Notes: generated from the letters alone by a model not told the origin. Positions 1-9,054 are shown, counted from the stretch's first letter. The stretch is DNA of 64,000 nt from Bin5 sp965200685 (GCA_965200685.1 OZ241379.1:2852001-2916000); one strand, 5' to 3'. Program-made: numbers and translations.

Positions 1-1
1 C

Positions 2-283
2 CGCATCGCTGAATCAATTGAAAGTGTGGGCCGGGACATGTTGCGGGAACTGCCGGCCCTGAGCAAAGGCCAGGTGATCGTCAGCGGGGCCAGCGTCAAC
101 ACACCGGTGATGCTGAAGGTACGCCTCCGGCACACGGAACATGGTGCCGAAGATGTGGACGCGCCGGCCGAATGGCTGGGCTGGTTTGGCAGGGAGCGGG
201 CGGTCAATGACGCTGATAACGCCCTCTTCCTTGAAAAGGAAGGTGCTGGCCGGGATGAAGAGGGCAATGCGTTGTGGGCGTGA
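2..283 (+). CDS. C-terminal fragment of a HerA-like (DUF87) ATP-binding protein
   Basis: The frame is open at the left edge of the window and stops at 281-283, leaving 93 C-terminal residues. The segment LPALSKGQVIVSG followed by a Val/Leu-rich strand resembles the end of HerA/DUF87 hexameric ATPases, where a Leu-Pro-x-Leu-x-x-Gly-x-Ala/Val stretch closes the ATPase core. The Walker motifs would lie outside the window, so the family call rests on this tail alone. Its stop overlaps the possible GTG start of the next gene by 10 bases, which suggests co-transcription. Family assignment is moderate; that this is real coding sequence is fairly sure. Confidence 0.6.
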   Translation, partial: RIAESIESVGRDMLRELPALSKGQVIVSGASVNTPVMLKVRLRHTEHGAEDVDAPAEWLGWFGRERAVNDADNALFLEKEGAGRDEEGNALWA

Positions 284-1293
284 AAAGAGGAAGGGCAGCT
301 CGCGATTCTGCGACCATCCCCCCTTTTGCATTTGGCGAGCATTTATCTTTCCCACAACAGGCCCTGACCGCTGCATCCCGTATTCGCTCCTACATCCTTG
401 AAACACCGCTAGTGCTGTCCCCTGGCCTGTCTGCATGCACGGAGGCGCAGGTTTTCTTGAAACTGGAAAACCGCCAGCATAGCGGCTCTTTCAAACTGCG
501 GGGTGCCATCAACAAACTGCTCACCCTAGAAGAACGCCAGCGGGGTATCGTGACCGCCTCCAGTGGCAATCACGGATTGGCAGTTGCCCATGCTGCCGCG
601 CAGTTTGATGTTGCGGCCATGATCTATCTGCCCGAGACGGCCTCTCCCCGCAAAGTGGAGAAGCTACGGGCGTTTCCCATAAAACTCTGCTTTGTGCCTG
701 GCGATGTGGTCAACGCTGAGATCAGTGCTCGGCAGAGTGCCGCGCAGAGGGGCCAGGTGTTTATTTCGCCCTATAACGATGCGCGCATTATCGCCGGCCA
801 GGGGACGATTGCCATCGAACTGCTGCGCCAGGAACCGGCCCTGGATGCAGTGTTCGTGGCTGTGGGCGGCGGGGGCCTGATGAGCGGCATTGCCGGATAT
901 CTGCAACAATCCGCTTGTGACCTGTGGGTGGTCGGCTGCCAGCCTGCACGCTCGGCCGTGATGCTGGCTTCTGTGCAGGCCGGTCGGATTGTGGAAATGG
1001 AGAGTTTGTCCACCCTTTCGGATGGCACTGCCGGTGGTATTGAGCCGCAAACGATTACATTTGATCCATGCAGACAGTTCGTTGATGAATGGCTGACCGT
1101 CAGTGAAGAGGAGATCGCGGCGGCTATGCGGTTCGTGTACAGCGAAAGTGGCGAGGTTATTGAAGGTGCGGCCGGCGTTGCAATCGCGAGTCTACTGCAG
1201 ACGGGTACCCGCTTCGCTGGGCAGAAGCTGGCGGTTGTCATCTGCGGTGGCAATGTAGATGACCATGTTTGGCAGCAGGTTATGGGCCTATAA
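274..1293 (+). CDS. Threonine/serine dehydratase-like PLP enzyme
   Basis: Up to 339 residues of a fold-type II pyridoxal-phosphate enzyme. The PLP lysine is K74 in SGSFKLRGA, the substrate loop is SSGNHG (97-101 region), the phosphate-binding Gly loop is GGGGL (198-202), and the C-terminus carries ICGGNVD. These match threonine/serine ammonia-lyases and related racemases; catabolic dehydratase activity (Thr to 2-oxobutyrate plus ammonia) is the best guess. There is no C-terminal ACT domain, so allosteric feedback by isoleucine is not expected. The GTG at 274 is the only early start in frame and overlaps the upstream stop; a later non-ATG start near residue 20 is possible because homologues usually begin about 25 residues before the ETPL motif. 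Confidence 0.85.
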   Translation: MGVKRGRAARDSATIPPFAFGEHLSFPQQALTAASRIRSYILETPLVLSPGLSACTEAQVFLKLENRQHSGSFKLRGAINKLLTLEERQRGIVTASSGNHGLAVAHAAAQFDVAAMIYLPETASPRKVEKLRAFPIKLCFVPGDVVNAEISARQSAAQRGQVFISPYNDARIIAGQGTIAIELLRQEPALDAVFVAVGGGGLMSGIAGYLQQSACDLWVVGCQPARSAVMLASVQAGRIVEMESLSTLSDGTAGGIEPQTITFDPCRQFVDEWLTVSEEEIAAAMRFVYSESGEVIEGAAGVAIASLLQTGTRFAGQKLAVVICGGNVDDHVWQQVMGL

Positions 1294-1317
1294 CTGCAGT
1301 GACCAGCACTGTCACAT
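1294..1317. repeat. Heptamer repeat element between converging genes
   Basis: Begins with CTGCAG and continues in 7-base steps (CAGTGAC, CAGCACT, GTCACAT). It is a short member of the degenerate heptanucleotide family described in the findings. It sits directly after the stop of the dehydratase gene and before the converging HAD gene. Confidence 0.55.
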
Positions 1318-1345
1318 AGAAGCGTTGTATGTGCAAGCAAGGAAA

Positions 1346-2146
1346 TTAGGCGAGGATCTCTTCAATAATGGTAGCCACGCCATCCTCGTCATTGCTGGTC
1401 GTCACGCGATTGGCCACCGCCTTAACCTCCGCAACAGCGTTGTCCATGGCCACACCGAGTCCGGCTTCGGCGATCATTTCTATATCATTGACATCATCGC
1501 CAAAGGCGACGACTTCATCCAGAGAGTGTCCCCAGCGGTTGAGTAACCAGCGTAGGGCCCTCGCCTTTGACACATCATGGGGGATCACTTGGATCAGGTC
1601 ATATTTGGGGGATATGAGGGCTCGGGTTGTCGGGGGTAGATCGTCCAGCACAGTTTTGGATGGGCTTGTCGCCATACCGAGGCCAGATGCGGACGTGTGA
1701 TGAGCAGCGTTGATCTCTGTAAGTGAAGTCAGGATTTTGGCAGCAGGTCGATTGGTATACGCCAGCACATCAGTGACAAACTGTGCGCCGGGTCGGTCTA
1801 GCTGGCGGTTGATATAAAGTTTGTCGGCAATTTCTACCCCGAGTTGGCATTTGGGTGCTGCTTTCTGGATCATGGCGACAATGCGTCGGGCATCGGCAAC
1901 CGGAATCGCTTTTTGAAACAGAACATTCCTTTGATGTTCGATCCACGCCCCATTGTAGCAGATCCATGGGTAGTGGTGGAACGCGGAGGGAATGATACGG
2001 GTGATGCGGGGTGGGCGGCCGGTAGCGATCACCACTTGGCGGCCACTTTGTTCCCAGGCGGCCAGCGCAGCGAGGGTGCGTGCGGAGACGGTTTTATCAT
2101 CTGCCAGAAGGGTATCGTCTAGATCGACGGCTAGCACTGCATACAT
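1346..2146 (-). CDS. Cof-type HAD-IIB hydrolase
   Basis: 266 residues, the usual length for Cof-like phosphatases of the haloacid dehalogenase superfamily. Motif I is DLDDTLL at residues 8-14 with D8 as the expected nucleophile and D10 as general acid; motif II is the ATGRPP segment near residue 41; motif IV is FGDDVND around 215-221, which binds magnesium. Family members remove phosphate from sugar phosphates, FMN, PLP and similar small molecules, and the substrate cannot be read from sequence. The gene faces the dehydratase and is followed upstream by an AT-rich divergent region shared with the cold-shock gene. Confidence 0.9.
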   Translation of the reverse strand: MYAVLAVDLDDTLLADDKTVSARTLAALAAWEQSGRQVVIATGRPPRITRIIPSAFHHYPWICYNGAWIEHQRNVLFQKAIPVADARRIVAMIQKAAPKCQLGVEIADKLYINRQLDRPGAQFVTDVLAYTNRPAAKILTSLTEINAAHHTSASGLGMATSPSKTVLDDLPPTTRALISPKYDLIQVIPHDVSKARALRWLLNRWGHSLDEVVAFGDDVNDIEMIAEAGLGVAMDNAVAEVKAVANRVTTSNDEDGVATIIEEILA

Positions 2147-2256
2147 TGTTGTGGCTCCTGTATTGAATCTTAGCGAATGTGTGTTTGCCCTGTATGGTAA
2201 GAGAATATTCTAATTTGCACACATTTGAGAGAACTGTAAATTGTAATCTATCAAAT

Positions 2257-2285
2257 TTGACAAACAGAAAAAGTCATCGTATGCT
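2257..2285 (+). promoter_or_regulatory. Sigma70-type promoter of the cold-shock gene, with long leader
   Basis: TTGACA at 2257-2262, a 17-base spacer, then TATGCT at 2280-2285. Transcription would start near 2292, giving a leader of about 150 bases before the start codon at 2445. Long structured leaders are typical of cspA-type genes and act in temperature-dependent translation. The upstream 2150-2250 stretch is AT-rich and holds no gene. Confidence 0.6.
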
Positions 2286-2444
2286 TATCATAGCAAAATA
2301 AGACACATTCTGACAGGTTTACGTTTCGGCGTCCCTTGGATGTACTTGAGCGGGGGCGTTTTGAATGATACCAATCATGTTTGTGAATTGTTTTGCGTCT
2401 TATTAGGTAGCCGCAGGGCGCAGTTAGTAGAGGAGTTTCTTACC

Positions 2445-2672
2445 GTGAGTGAGCAAGTAATCGGCACAGTGAAGTGGTTTAGCGACCAGAAGGGCTATGG
2501 TTTCATTGCCCGGGAGGACGGTCCGGACGTATTTGTACATTTCTCCGCAATTCAAGATGAGGGTTTCCGCACTCTGGCGGAAGGCGACCACGTTGAATTC
2601 GTCATTGAAGACGGGCCGAAAGGTCCGGCCGCCAGTAATGTCGTGAAACGGCAGAGCGGTTCCTTTGCCTAA
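2445..2672 (+). CDS. Cold-shock domain protein (CspA family)
   Basis: 75 residues forming one complete cold-shock domain. RNP1 is KGYGFI (16-21) and RNP2 is VFVHF (29-33), the aromatic patches that bind single-stranded RNA or DNA; the N-terminal TVKWF is diagnostic. The frame extends upstream to 2340, but the GTG at 2445 is preferred because GAGGAG lies about ten bases before it and the protein then has standard Csp length. Acts as an RNA chaperone in the cytoplasm. Confidence 0.95.
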   Translation: MSEQVIGTVKWFSDQKGYGFIAREDGPDVFVHFSAIQDEGFRTLAEGDHVEFVIEDGPKGPAASNVVKRQSGSFA

Positions 2673-2686
2673 GTTTTGGTCTAGTT

Positions 2687-2726
2687 GCAAGAGCAGAGAG
2701 TGCTTGAAGTCATTCCCTGCTCTTGC
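2687..2726. repeat. Inverted repeat after the cold-shock gene
   Basis: Perfect 10-bp arms GCAAGAGCAG (2687-2696) and CTGCTCTTGC (2717-2726) with a 20-base loop, starting 14 bases after the csp stop. No T-run follows, so it is either an imperfect terminator or an mRNA 3'-end stabilising hairpin. Confidence 0.5.
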
Positions 2727-2773
2727 TGCTTGAGTTCACGGCTACGGCCATCCCCCGGGCACTACGCAGAATG

Positions 2774-2923
2774 TCATACTGATGGCGGGAAGTGGCCGCC
2801 ATTGAATTCCTCTTTGATAGCCAATCCAAAGGCTTTCCAAACCATTTGCTCCAGTTCCATCATAATTTCATTTGTTCGCGGAGATGGGATAGAGGTATAG
2901 ATCTCCTTGGCGGAGGCGATCAT
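2774..2923 (-). CDS. Possible 49-residue protein or gene remnant
   Basis: In an otherwise gene-free 330-base gap, the minus strand carries ATG at 2923 to TGA at 2774. The product has a plausible amphipathic composition (MELEQMVWKAFGLAIKEEF near the middle). No Shine-Dalgarno is convincing and I recognise no family. It may be the relic of the C-terminus of a longer gene, or chance. Confidence 0.2.
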   Translation of the reverse strand: MIASAKEIYTSIPSPRTNEIMMELEQMVWKAFGLAIKEEFNGGHFPPSV

Positions 2924-3004
2924 TGTCTGGCCTATATCGCTATTCGGGGTTTTTCTTCCGAGACATCGGCATAACGAGGAACAGTAGCATGATCTTTCAC
3001 CACA

Positions 3005-3337
3005 TTATTTCTCTTCCCAGATGTATTCCTGCCGGATCGGGTAGAACACATCCAGAATCTTACAGCGAGTGATGGCTCTACCGGAATGTTCTGCATTTCC
3101 TGGAATCACTGCAACTTCGCCCGGCCCCAAGATGCGCGTATCATCGCCTATGCTGATCTCAAATTGGCCTTCTAGCATATTGATGACCTGTTCATGGGGA
3201 TGGGAATGGGCCGGCAAGGGTGAATCCGCTTCAATGCTCCAGTAGACGAGGGTCATGTAATCGGTGTGAATAAACTTGCCAAAAAAGCCGGGGAATAACT
3301 CCCGTTCCCTCGTAGTTTTGAGATTGTAGGTGTTCAT
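3005..3337 (-). CDS. Small single-domain cupin protein
   Basis: 110 residues making one beta-barrel. Cupin motif 1 is seen as HSHPHEQ with H44, H46, H48 and E49 as candidate metal ligands; motif 2 is GPGEVAVIPGNAEH (71-84) with H84 as the last ligand. Such stand-alone cupins bind a metal and serve as dioxygenases, isomerases or small-ligand binding proteins; the reaction is not predictable. It is the last gene of the minus-strand run and follows a Gfo/Idh/MocA gene, which suggests a role in sugar or polyol breakdown. Confidence 0.85.
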   Translation of the reverse strand: MNTYNLKTTRERELFPGFFGKFIHTDYMTLVYWSIEADSPLPAHSHPHEQVINMLEGQFEISIGDDTRILGPGEVAVIPGNAEHSGRAITRCKILDVFYPIRQEYIWEEK

Positions 3338-3457
3338 GTTCTGCTCCTATGTATGGATGTGCCTTGCATATTCCTAAGTCTCTGCACACTTCAGAAACTT
3401 TGGTTAAAGGCGGGCAAGAGAATGAACAACCAGCCCACACTCGCCGCCAAAGTTGAG

Positions 3458-4411
3458 TCATGCCTCCGCCTCTCCTTCTAGTTGTGCCACAATTTTCATT
3501 GAATGAATTGCATCCCGGATGTCGGTCAGCGGTGTCTGCCCTGTGCGGATGCACTCGGCGATATGCTCATGCATAGTCAGCACACCATCATAACGGTCTA
3601 CGTCCGCCTGGTCTACGCGATCCACCTCCCAGCCTCTCAGAGTGCGAACCTGATTCTCCTCGTGGATTTCGATCTCCGCCGGGATTTTCAGGTAGCAGCC
3701 GACACCTACGCCGTGGAGTTCTGCACGCAGTACCCGCCCACCGGAGGCGCGGTTGCCATGGATGATGCCTGTGGCCTGGTTGTCGAATCGGATGATGCCG
3801 GTATAGCAGTTGCGATGCTCGCTACCGATCCTGTCTTGATAGGCGGTGACCTCCACGGCTTCACCGCCAGCCATAAAGCGCACGAGATCGACGATGTGGC
3901 AGATGTCATCCCACAGGGTTGTGGTGAAGCTACGGGCTTGCTCACCCAAGAGTTGTTTATGGAACGTCCCTATGGCTGTGGAGACGGGTCCCTTGCGGGC
4001 GATTTGGCGCATGGCCTCTTGGGTGACCGCGCAGTAGCGGCGTTGGAAGCCCACGATAGCAAATACATTGTTGGCCAGCGCGGCATCATGGATCTGCTGT
4101 ACTTCCTCCATATTCATGCCCGGTGGCTTTTCAATAAAAATATGCTTACCAGCATTCAAACAGTCTAGGGCCGGCTGTAAAAGCCAGCGTTCGTGCATCA
4201 CACAGTAGACCAGATCCGGGTCGACTTTTTCCAGCATCTCCTGATGGTCTGCAAAGCGGTACTGGAAATCGTACTCTGCGGCTACATGGTGCAGCCGCTC
4301 CTCATCTAGCTCACAGACAGCGGTCATCTCCACATTGACGAGACGGTCCACATTGGGGTAATGGGCGCGACGGCCACGGGGACCGGCACCGATAAAAGCT
4401 GCGCGTAGCAT
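3458..4411 (-). CDS. Gfo/Idh/MocA-family NAD(P)-dependent oxidoreductase
   Basis: 317 residues from the ATG at 4411. The Rossmann dinucleotide site is GAGPRG (8-13) and the family hallmark EKPPG lies at 94-98, where the Lys is catalytic. Members oxidise or reduce hydroxyls on sugars and inositols. The start overlaps the TGA of the upstream epimerase as TGATG, and a GGAGGTGA Shine-Dalgarno lies inside the end of that gene, so the pair is translationally coupled. A start five codons earlier is possible but lacks a good ribosome site. Confidence 0.88.
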   Translation of the reverse strand: MLRAAFIGAGPRGRRAHYPNVDRLVNVEMTAVCELDEERLHHVAAEYDFQYRFADHQEMLEKVDPDLVYCVMHERWLLQPALDCLNAGKHIFIEKPPGMNMEEVQQIHDAALANNVFAIVGFQRRYCAVTQEAMRQIARKGPVSTAIGTFHKQLLGEQARSFTTTLWDDICHIVDLVRFMAGGEAVEVTAYQDRIGSEHRNCYTGIIRFDNQATGIIHGNRASGGRVLRAELHGVGVGCYLKIPAEIEIHEENQVRTLRGWEVDRVDQADVDRYDGVLTMHEHIAECIRTGQTPLTDIRDAIHSMKIVAQLEGEAEA

Positions 4412-5427
4412 CAGGTCACCTCCCATGTATAGTCCACATAGCCCTCGTCCCGCACCAGTAGGGCCGATTCAATCATTGTACGTAGGTCGCCTTGGGGTCG
4501 GTAGTTGATCAGGCTGCGGCCTTTGGTGATGTCATGGTCGTACTGGTAGCGCACGGGCAAGCGGATTGCAAGAGGGTCTACGCCGCTTTTTTCTGCCAGA
4601 ATCGTGGCTGCTTCTGGAAAGGTAAATGGGGCCGGCGCGCCGCAGTTGAAGGATTCATCTACCGCGCCCGGTTCCTCCAGCGCGCAGACGAGCATATGGG
4701 CGATGTCTCGGGCATCGTTCGGCTGATACTGCCAGGGCCGGCCGTTCAGATCCCGCACACTACAGGGCTGGTCCTCGTTTACGGCCTGGGCCAGTACCTC
4801 ATGCCACAGTTCCGTGCCATCGTCCATATACAGCTCACCGAGTGGATTGCGCTGGCCTTGCTGTAGGAGCCGGGCTACCGCGCCGACGGTAAAATGGCCG
4901 AGGATCGCATCGCCGGAGCGCACATGACTGGGCCGCACAATCGCTATGGGCAGCCCGGTCTCTCTGGATGTCATCTTAACGAACTCCTCACCGATTAATT
5001 TTACGAGGGAGTATTCACCCATTGGCCGTTTCGGGTGACGCTCATCCACCGGATGATAGGCGCAGGCAATGGTTTCGCCGTTGTTGGGAAAGACGCCGGA
5101 GGAACTGGTGTAGACCAGTCTCTCTAACTGGTCGGCATGTTCACCACAGACCCGCGCGATGAGCCGGTTGATCTGCAAATTGTTCTCAAATTGGGGCCCG
5201 ACAAAATTGGCTGTGTGAATGACAGCGTCCACCCCTTTGACAGCACTGTGTACGAACGCTTCATCGGTCAGGTCCCCGGCAGCTAGTTCAATGTCCAACC
5301 CTTCCAGTCGTTCCATGGCCGGATCATGCGGCAGAACTGTGCCACGCACTTGGTGATTGCGTTCCAAAAGCTGTCGCACCAAGCGACAACCGACCTGACC
5401 GGCAGCCCCGGCGACAAGGATTTTCAT
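4411..5427 (-). CDS. NAD-dependent epimerase/dehydratase (extended SDR)
   Basis: 338 residues. The nucleotide-binding loop GAAGQVG (7-13) and the active-site YSLVK (Y139, K143) with TSSS at 107-110 define an extended short-chain dehydrogenase of the nucleoside-diphosphate-sugar epimerase type. The start at MKILVAG is chosen over a 26-residue extension because AAAGGGG precedes it at normal distance. Coupled to the following Gfo/Idh/MocA gene, and close to a cupin, it probably works in sugar catabolism rather than cell-wall sugar synthesis, although the substrate is unknown. Confidence 0.88.
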   Translation of the reverse strand: MKILVAGAAGQVGCRLVRQLLERNHQVRGTVLPHDPAMERLEGLDIELAAGDLTDEAFVHSAVKGVDAVIHTANFVGPQFENNLQINRLIARVCGEHADQLERLVYTSSSGVFPNNGETIACAYHPVDERHPKRPMGEYSLVKLIGEEFVKMTSRETGLPIAIVRPSHVRSGDAILGHFTVGAVARLLQQGQRNPLGELYMDDGTELWHEVLAQAVNEDQPCSVRDLNGRPWQYQPNDARDIAHMLVCALEEPGAVDESFNCGAPAPFTFPEAATILAEKSGVDPLAIRLPVRYQYDHDITKGRSLINYRPQGDLRTMIESALLVRDEGYVDYTWEVT

Positions 5428-5527
5428 GGGATACCCCTTTACTGTGATTGTGCATTTGTGCTGCCTACTGGTTTTGCCATGAGGCGGGCCCGCGCCAACG
5501 TGCAAGTTGATGAAGCATTGCAGAGAT

Positions 5528-7054
5528 CTACTCTTCTTCCAAAACGTCGTTCAAGTACCCTACCACATCCCGGAAGGAGATGATGCCGGTTGGATGGCTG
5601 TTGTCATCCACCAAGGGAAGGTGCCGGAAACCGTGAACGGACATCAGGTTCAGTGCTTGTGCGATGGGCAAGTCGGCCTTGAGGGCGATAGGTTCTGGCG
5701 TCATGTAGTCGGCAATCGTCTCTTGCGAGAGGTCATCAACGATCCCGACGACTCTCATCAGCACATCCCATTCGGTGAAGACGCCCACTAGGCGGTCCTC
5801 TTCGTCTGTCACCAATACACAGCCGATATTGTGCCGGTTCATCTGACGGATGGTACGGGCCAGCGAGCTGCGTTCGTCCATGGTGATGGGTACCTCCGGT
5901 TCCAGGGCCGAGATGGTATCCAGCACCAGAAGGTCCTGCAGATCTGAAATTTCATCCTCCAGTTTATTGAGATCATCAAGATACTCTTCATCCAATCCGG
6001 TGATCGGCACATCGCCACTGATTGAGGACTCAACATCTTCCCGGGCGTGAACCGTCCATAGGTCTGCAGCCAGATAGAGTTGATTCAGCTCACCGACCCC
6101 CTGTTTTTCCTGGGCCATCTGCACCTGAGACAGCAGTTCCGCTGCATAGTCGGGTTTGCGGACATCTCGGATCATACCCATGGCTGCCGGATAGTCTGGA
6201 AATTCCATACTACTGAGAATCGACGCCAATGGCTTTGAGGTCGCATCGTGGACCAGAATATCATCGAGATCTACCTGGTCTAGGGAGACAACTTCCGGTG
6301 TGAAGCCACGCAGCCGGATGCCCTTGTCCTGGTTCTTGCCGAAAATCATGTGCTTACCGTGTTCCAGATACAGGATGGAGTCGTCCCGGTTCTTGCGGTC
6401 ACTGAGTTCTGTCCACTCAGTCGGGTTGAAGATGATGCAATTTTGATAGATTTCCACGAAGGCGGTGCCTGGGTGCTCTGCGGCTCGCTTCAGGATCGCG
6501 GCGAGGTGTTGTGGGTGAGAGTCAATTGACCGGGCCACGAATGTCGCCTCCGCGGCCAAGGCAACGGCGATGGGGTTGAGAGGCTGTTCCATGGAGCCCA
6601 TGGGTGAGGATTTCGTCACAGTACCGCTACGGGAGGTAGGGGAATACTGGCCTTTTGTCAACCCGTAAATTCTGTTATTGAAAAGGAGAATTTTCAGATT
6701 GACATTGCGGCGGATAGCGTGTAGTAGGTGGTTGCCACCGATAGAAAGCCCGTCACCATCGCCGGTAATCACCCAAATGCTCAGGTCTGGATTGGCGATG
6801 GCAAGGCCGGTAGCCAAAGTCGGTGCTCGTCCATGGATGCTGTGAATGCCATAGGTGTTCATATAATAGGGGAATCGGCTGGAGCAGCCGATGCCGGAGA
6901 TAAAAACGATCTTTTCTTTGGGCACGCCGATCTCCGGCAGCACCCGCTGCATCTGCGCCAGAATTGAATAGTCTCCGCAACCAGGACACCAGCGCACCGC
7001 TTGGTCGGAGACAAAATCCTTGCGAGTCAGAGTGATTTCCGCAGTTGTGCTCAT
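5528..7054 (-). CDS. korB: 2-oxoacid:ferredoxin oxidoreductase beta subunit fused to a CBS-domain pair
   Basis: 508 residues. The first 300 or so are a normal KorB-type beta subunit: CPGCGD with C23 and C26 near the N-terminus, and the thiamine-diphosphate motif GDGD (98-101) closing with NN (126-127). With KorA it oxidises 2-oxoglutarate or a related 2-oxoacid to an acyl-CoA, CO2 and reduced ferredoxin. Beta subunits are usually about 280-350 residues; here an acidic linker (about 340-380) leads to two CBS motifs (about 385-435 and 447-500), which normally sense adenine nucleotides. AGGGAG precedes the ATG. The gene lies 40 bases after korA and a separate CBS gene lies upstream of korA. Confidence 0.92.
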   Translation of the reverse strand: MSTTAEITLTRKDFVSDQAVRWCPGCGDYSILAQMQRVLPEIGVPKEKIVFISGIGCSSRFPYYMNTYGIHSIHGRAPTLATGLAIANPDLSIWVITGDGDGLSIGGNHLLHAIRRNVNLKILLFNNRIYGLTKGQYSPTSRSGTVTKSSPMGSMEQPLNPIAVALAAEATFVARSIDSHPQHLAAILKRAAEHPGTAFVEIYQNCIIFNPTEWTELSDRKNRDDSILYLEHGKHMIFGKNQDKGIRLRGFTPEVVSLDQVDLDDILVHDATSKPLASILSSMEFPDYPAAMGMIRDVRKPDYAAELLSQVQMAQEKQGVGELNQLYLAADLWTVHAREDVESSISGDVPITGLDEEYLDDLNKLEDEISDLQDLLVLDTISALEPEVPITMDERSSLARTIRQMNRHNIGCVLVTDEEDRLVGVFTEWDVLMRVVGIVDDLSQETIADYMTPEPIALKADLPIAQALNLMSVHGFRHLPLVDDNSHPTGIISFRDVVGYLNDVLEEE

Positions 7055-7094
7055 CTATTTTCTCCCTGCAGGTCCGAGGGTCTTATTGCCATTT

Positions 7095-8981
7095 CTAGCC
7101 ATATGAGACCCGGGTGCTTGCCAGTATCTGTTCGATCACTTCCTGCACTTCGGTGATTTTCAGGGGCCGGGCAGAAAGGTTGGCGTAGGTTTCCACCTCT
7201 ACCCCGAATATCCCCTGCAACAGCAGGGCCAGTTGTCCAGAGTTCAACTCTGGTACGAGTATCCGTTGATGTCGTTGCAGAATTGCTGCCAGATTGCGCG
7301 GGAACGGATTCAAATAGCGCACATGTGCATGAGCAACGGATTTGCCCGCCTTCTGTGCTCGAGTCACCGCTGACCGCACCATACCGAAGGTGCCACCCCA
7401 GCTAACCACCAAAAGGGCAGCATCTTCTGCGCCGAATACCTCTTGTTCGGGGATACTATGGGCCAATCTGGCGATCTTCGCGGCTCGTTCTTTGATCATC
7501 TGCTCATTGTGCTGGGGATCATAGGATACATTGCCCGTGACCGGGGCTTTGCTCAGGCCGCCGAGTCGATGTTCTAGGCCGGGTGTACCGGGCAATGCCC
7601 AGGGCCGGGCCAAAGTCTCTGGATCCCGCTCGTAGGGCAGGAACGGGCCATGTCCGTTCAGATGCCCTTGTGGGTGCTTCACGTCAATTGGGGCAATGTC
7701 CTCGGCCTTAGGCACCTTCCATGGCTCGGCACTGTTGGCCAGGAACCCTTCTGAGAGCAGGAAAACCGGTGTCATGGCCCGTACGGCCAGCCGGGCTGCT
7801 TCGAGGGCCATCGCAAAACAGTCGGATGGCGTTGCCGGTGCAATGATGGCGATGGGGCTTTCCCCATTGCGCCCGAACATCGCTTGCAGCAGATCTGCCT
7901 GTTCTGTCTTTGTCGGCAGCCCGGTGCTGGGGCCGCCCCGCTGTACATCCACAATGATCATGGGCAGTTCCAGCATGATCGCTAGATTGGTCGCTTCGCT
8001 CTTGAGGGCAAGGCCGGGGCCACTGGTGCCGGTAACCGCAAGCGCACCGCCGAAGGAAGCACCGAGGACCGCGCCAATGGCGGAGATTTCGTCTTCGGCT
8101 TGGAAGGTGCGGACATCAAAATGCCGTAAGGGAGCTAGGGCATGGAGAATGTCGCTGGCCGGTGTGATGGGATATGAGCCGTAAAAAAGAGGCTTGCCCA
8201 TTTTGTAGGCCGCGGTCACTAGGCCTAGGGCCAAGGCTTCATTGCCGGTAATTTTGCGGTAGGTGCCAGGGGGTAGGATGGCCGGGCGCACCATATAGCG
8301 CTGCTGGAAGGTCTCTGTTGTTTCGCCTAGGAAGTAACCGGCCTGCATGGCCTTGAGGTTAGCCTGCGCGATCAGCGGCTTCTTGGCAAATTTCTTGAAG
8401 AGCCAGTCCCGGGTGGTCTCCATGGGACGGTCGAATATCCAGAAGATCAGGCCCAGGGCAAAGAAATTCTGGCAACGGTCCCGTTCTTTGTTACTCAACT
8501 CCGTAAACTCGGAAAGTGCTTCCCGGTTCAGCGTTGTCATCGGTATGGCCAGGACTTGATAGCTGTCTAGGGACCCATCTTCTAGTGGATTTGATGTGTA
8601 GCCGGCCTTGGACAGGTTCTGTTTGGTGTGCGAATCGGTGTTGACAATAATGGTTCCGGAGCGTTGCAGATCCGGCAAGCTGGCCTGCAGTGCTGCCGGG
8701 TTCATCGCCACCAGAACTTGTGGCGCATCGCCTGGGGTCAGCACATTCTGGCTAGAAAAATGAACCTGAAATCCGCTGACCCCGGCCAATGTCCCGGCAG
8801 GGGCCCGGATCTCTGCGGGAAAGTCCGGCATGGTACTGATATCATTGCCGAACACCGCCGATGTATTGGTAAACTGAGTTCCTGTGAGCTGCATTCCATC
8901 GCCGGAATCCCCGGCAAAACGGATGGCGATAGACTCAAGTTCTGTGATCTCTTGTGTGTTCTCAGGCACACGATCTGTCAT
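7095..8981 (-). CDS. korA: 2-oxoacid:ferredoxin oxidoreductase alpha subunit (fused gamma-alpha)
   Basis: 628 residues. The N-terminal 200 are the gamma domain (GDSGDG at 24-29), followed by the alpha/pyrimidine-binding domain (YPITPAS at 270-276). This two-domain order is typical of two-subunit KorAB enzymes, which lack an own ferredoxin domain. The ATG at 8981 is chosen because AAGGAG lies eight bases upstream; an earlier in-frame start would read through a heptamer repeat element. It forms an operon with korB-CBS. Confidence 0.93.
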   Translation of the reverse strand: MTDRVPENTQEITELESIAIRFAGDSGDGMQLTGTQFTNTSAVFGNDISTMPDFPAEIRAPAGTLAGVSGFQVHFSSQNVLTPGDAPQVLVAMNPAALQASLPDLQRSGTIIVNTDSHTKQNLSKAGYTSNPLEDGSLDSYQVLAIPMTTLNREALSEFTELSNKERDRCQNFFALGLIFWIFDRPMETTRDWLFKKFAKKPLIAQANLKAMQAGYFLGETTETFQQRYMVRPAILPPGTYRKITGNEALALGLVTAAYKMGKPLFYGSYPITPASDILHALAPLRHFDVRTFQAEDEISAIGAVLGASFGGALAVTGTSGPGLALKSEATNLAIMLELPMIIVDVQRGGPSTGLPTKTEQADLLQAMFGRNGESPIAIIAPATPSDCFAMALEAARLAVRAMTPVFLLSEGFLANSAEPWKVPKAEDIAPIDVKHPQGHLNGHGPFLPYERDPETLARPWALPGTPGLEHRLGGLSKAPVTGNVSYDPQHNEQMIKERAAKIARLAHSIPEQEVFGAEDAALLVVSWGGTFGMVRSAVTRAQKAGKSVAHAHVRYLNPFPRNLAAILQRHQRILVPELNSGQLALLLQGIFGVEVETYANLSARPLKITEVQEVIEQILASTRVSYG

Positions 8982-8996
8982 ATCAGTTCTCCTTAC

Positions 8997-9050
8997 CTGC
9001 AGTGGCCAGGGGGCCGATACACTGTAGGCAGTGGTCATAGATCACTGGTG
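8997..9050. repeat. Heptamer repeat element upstream of korA
   Basis: Starts at CTGCAG and proceeds in 7-base steps (AGTGGCC, AGGGGGC, then CAGTGGT, CATAGAT, CACTGGT). It fills almost all of the gap between the CBS gene and korA. Confidence 0.6.
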
Positions 9051-9054
9051 TGTA

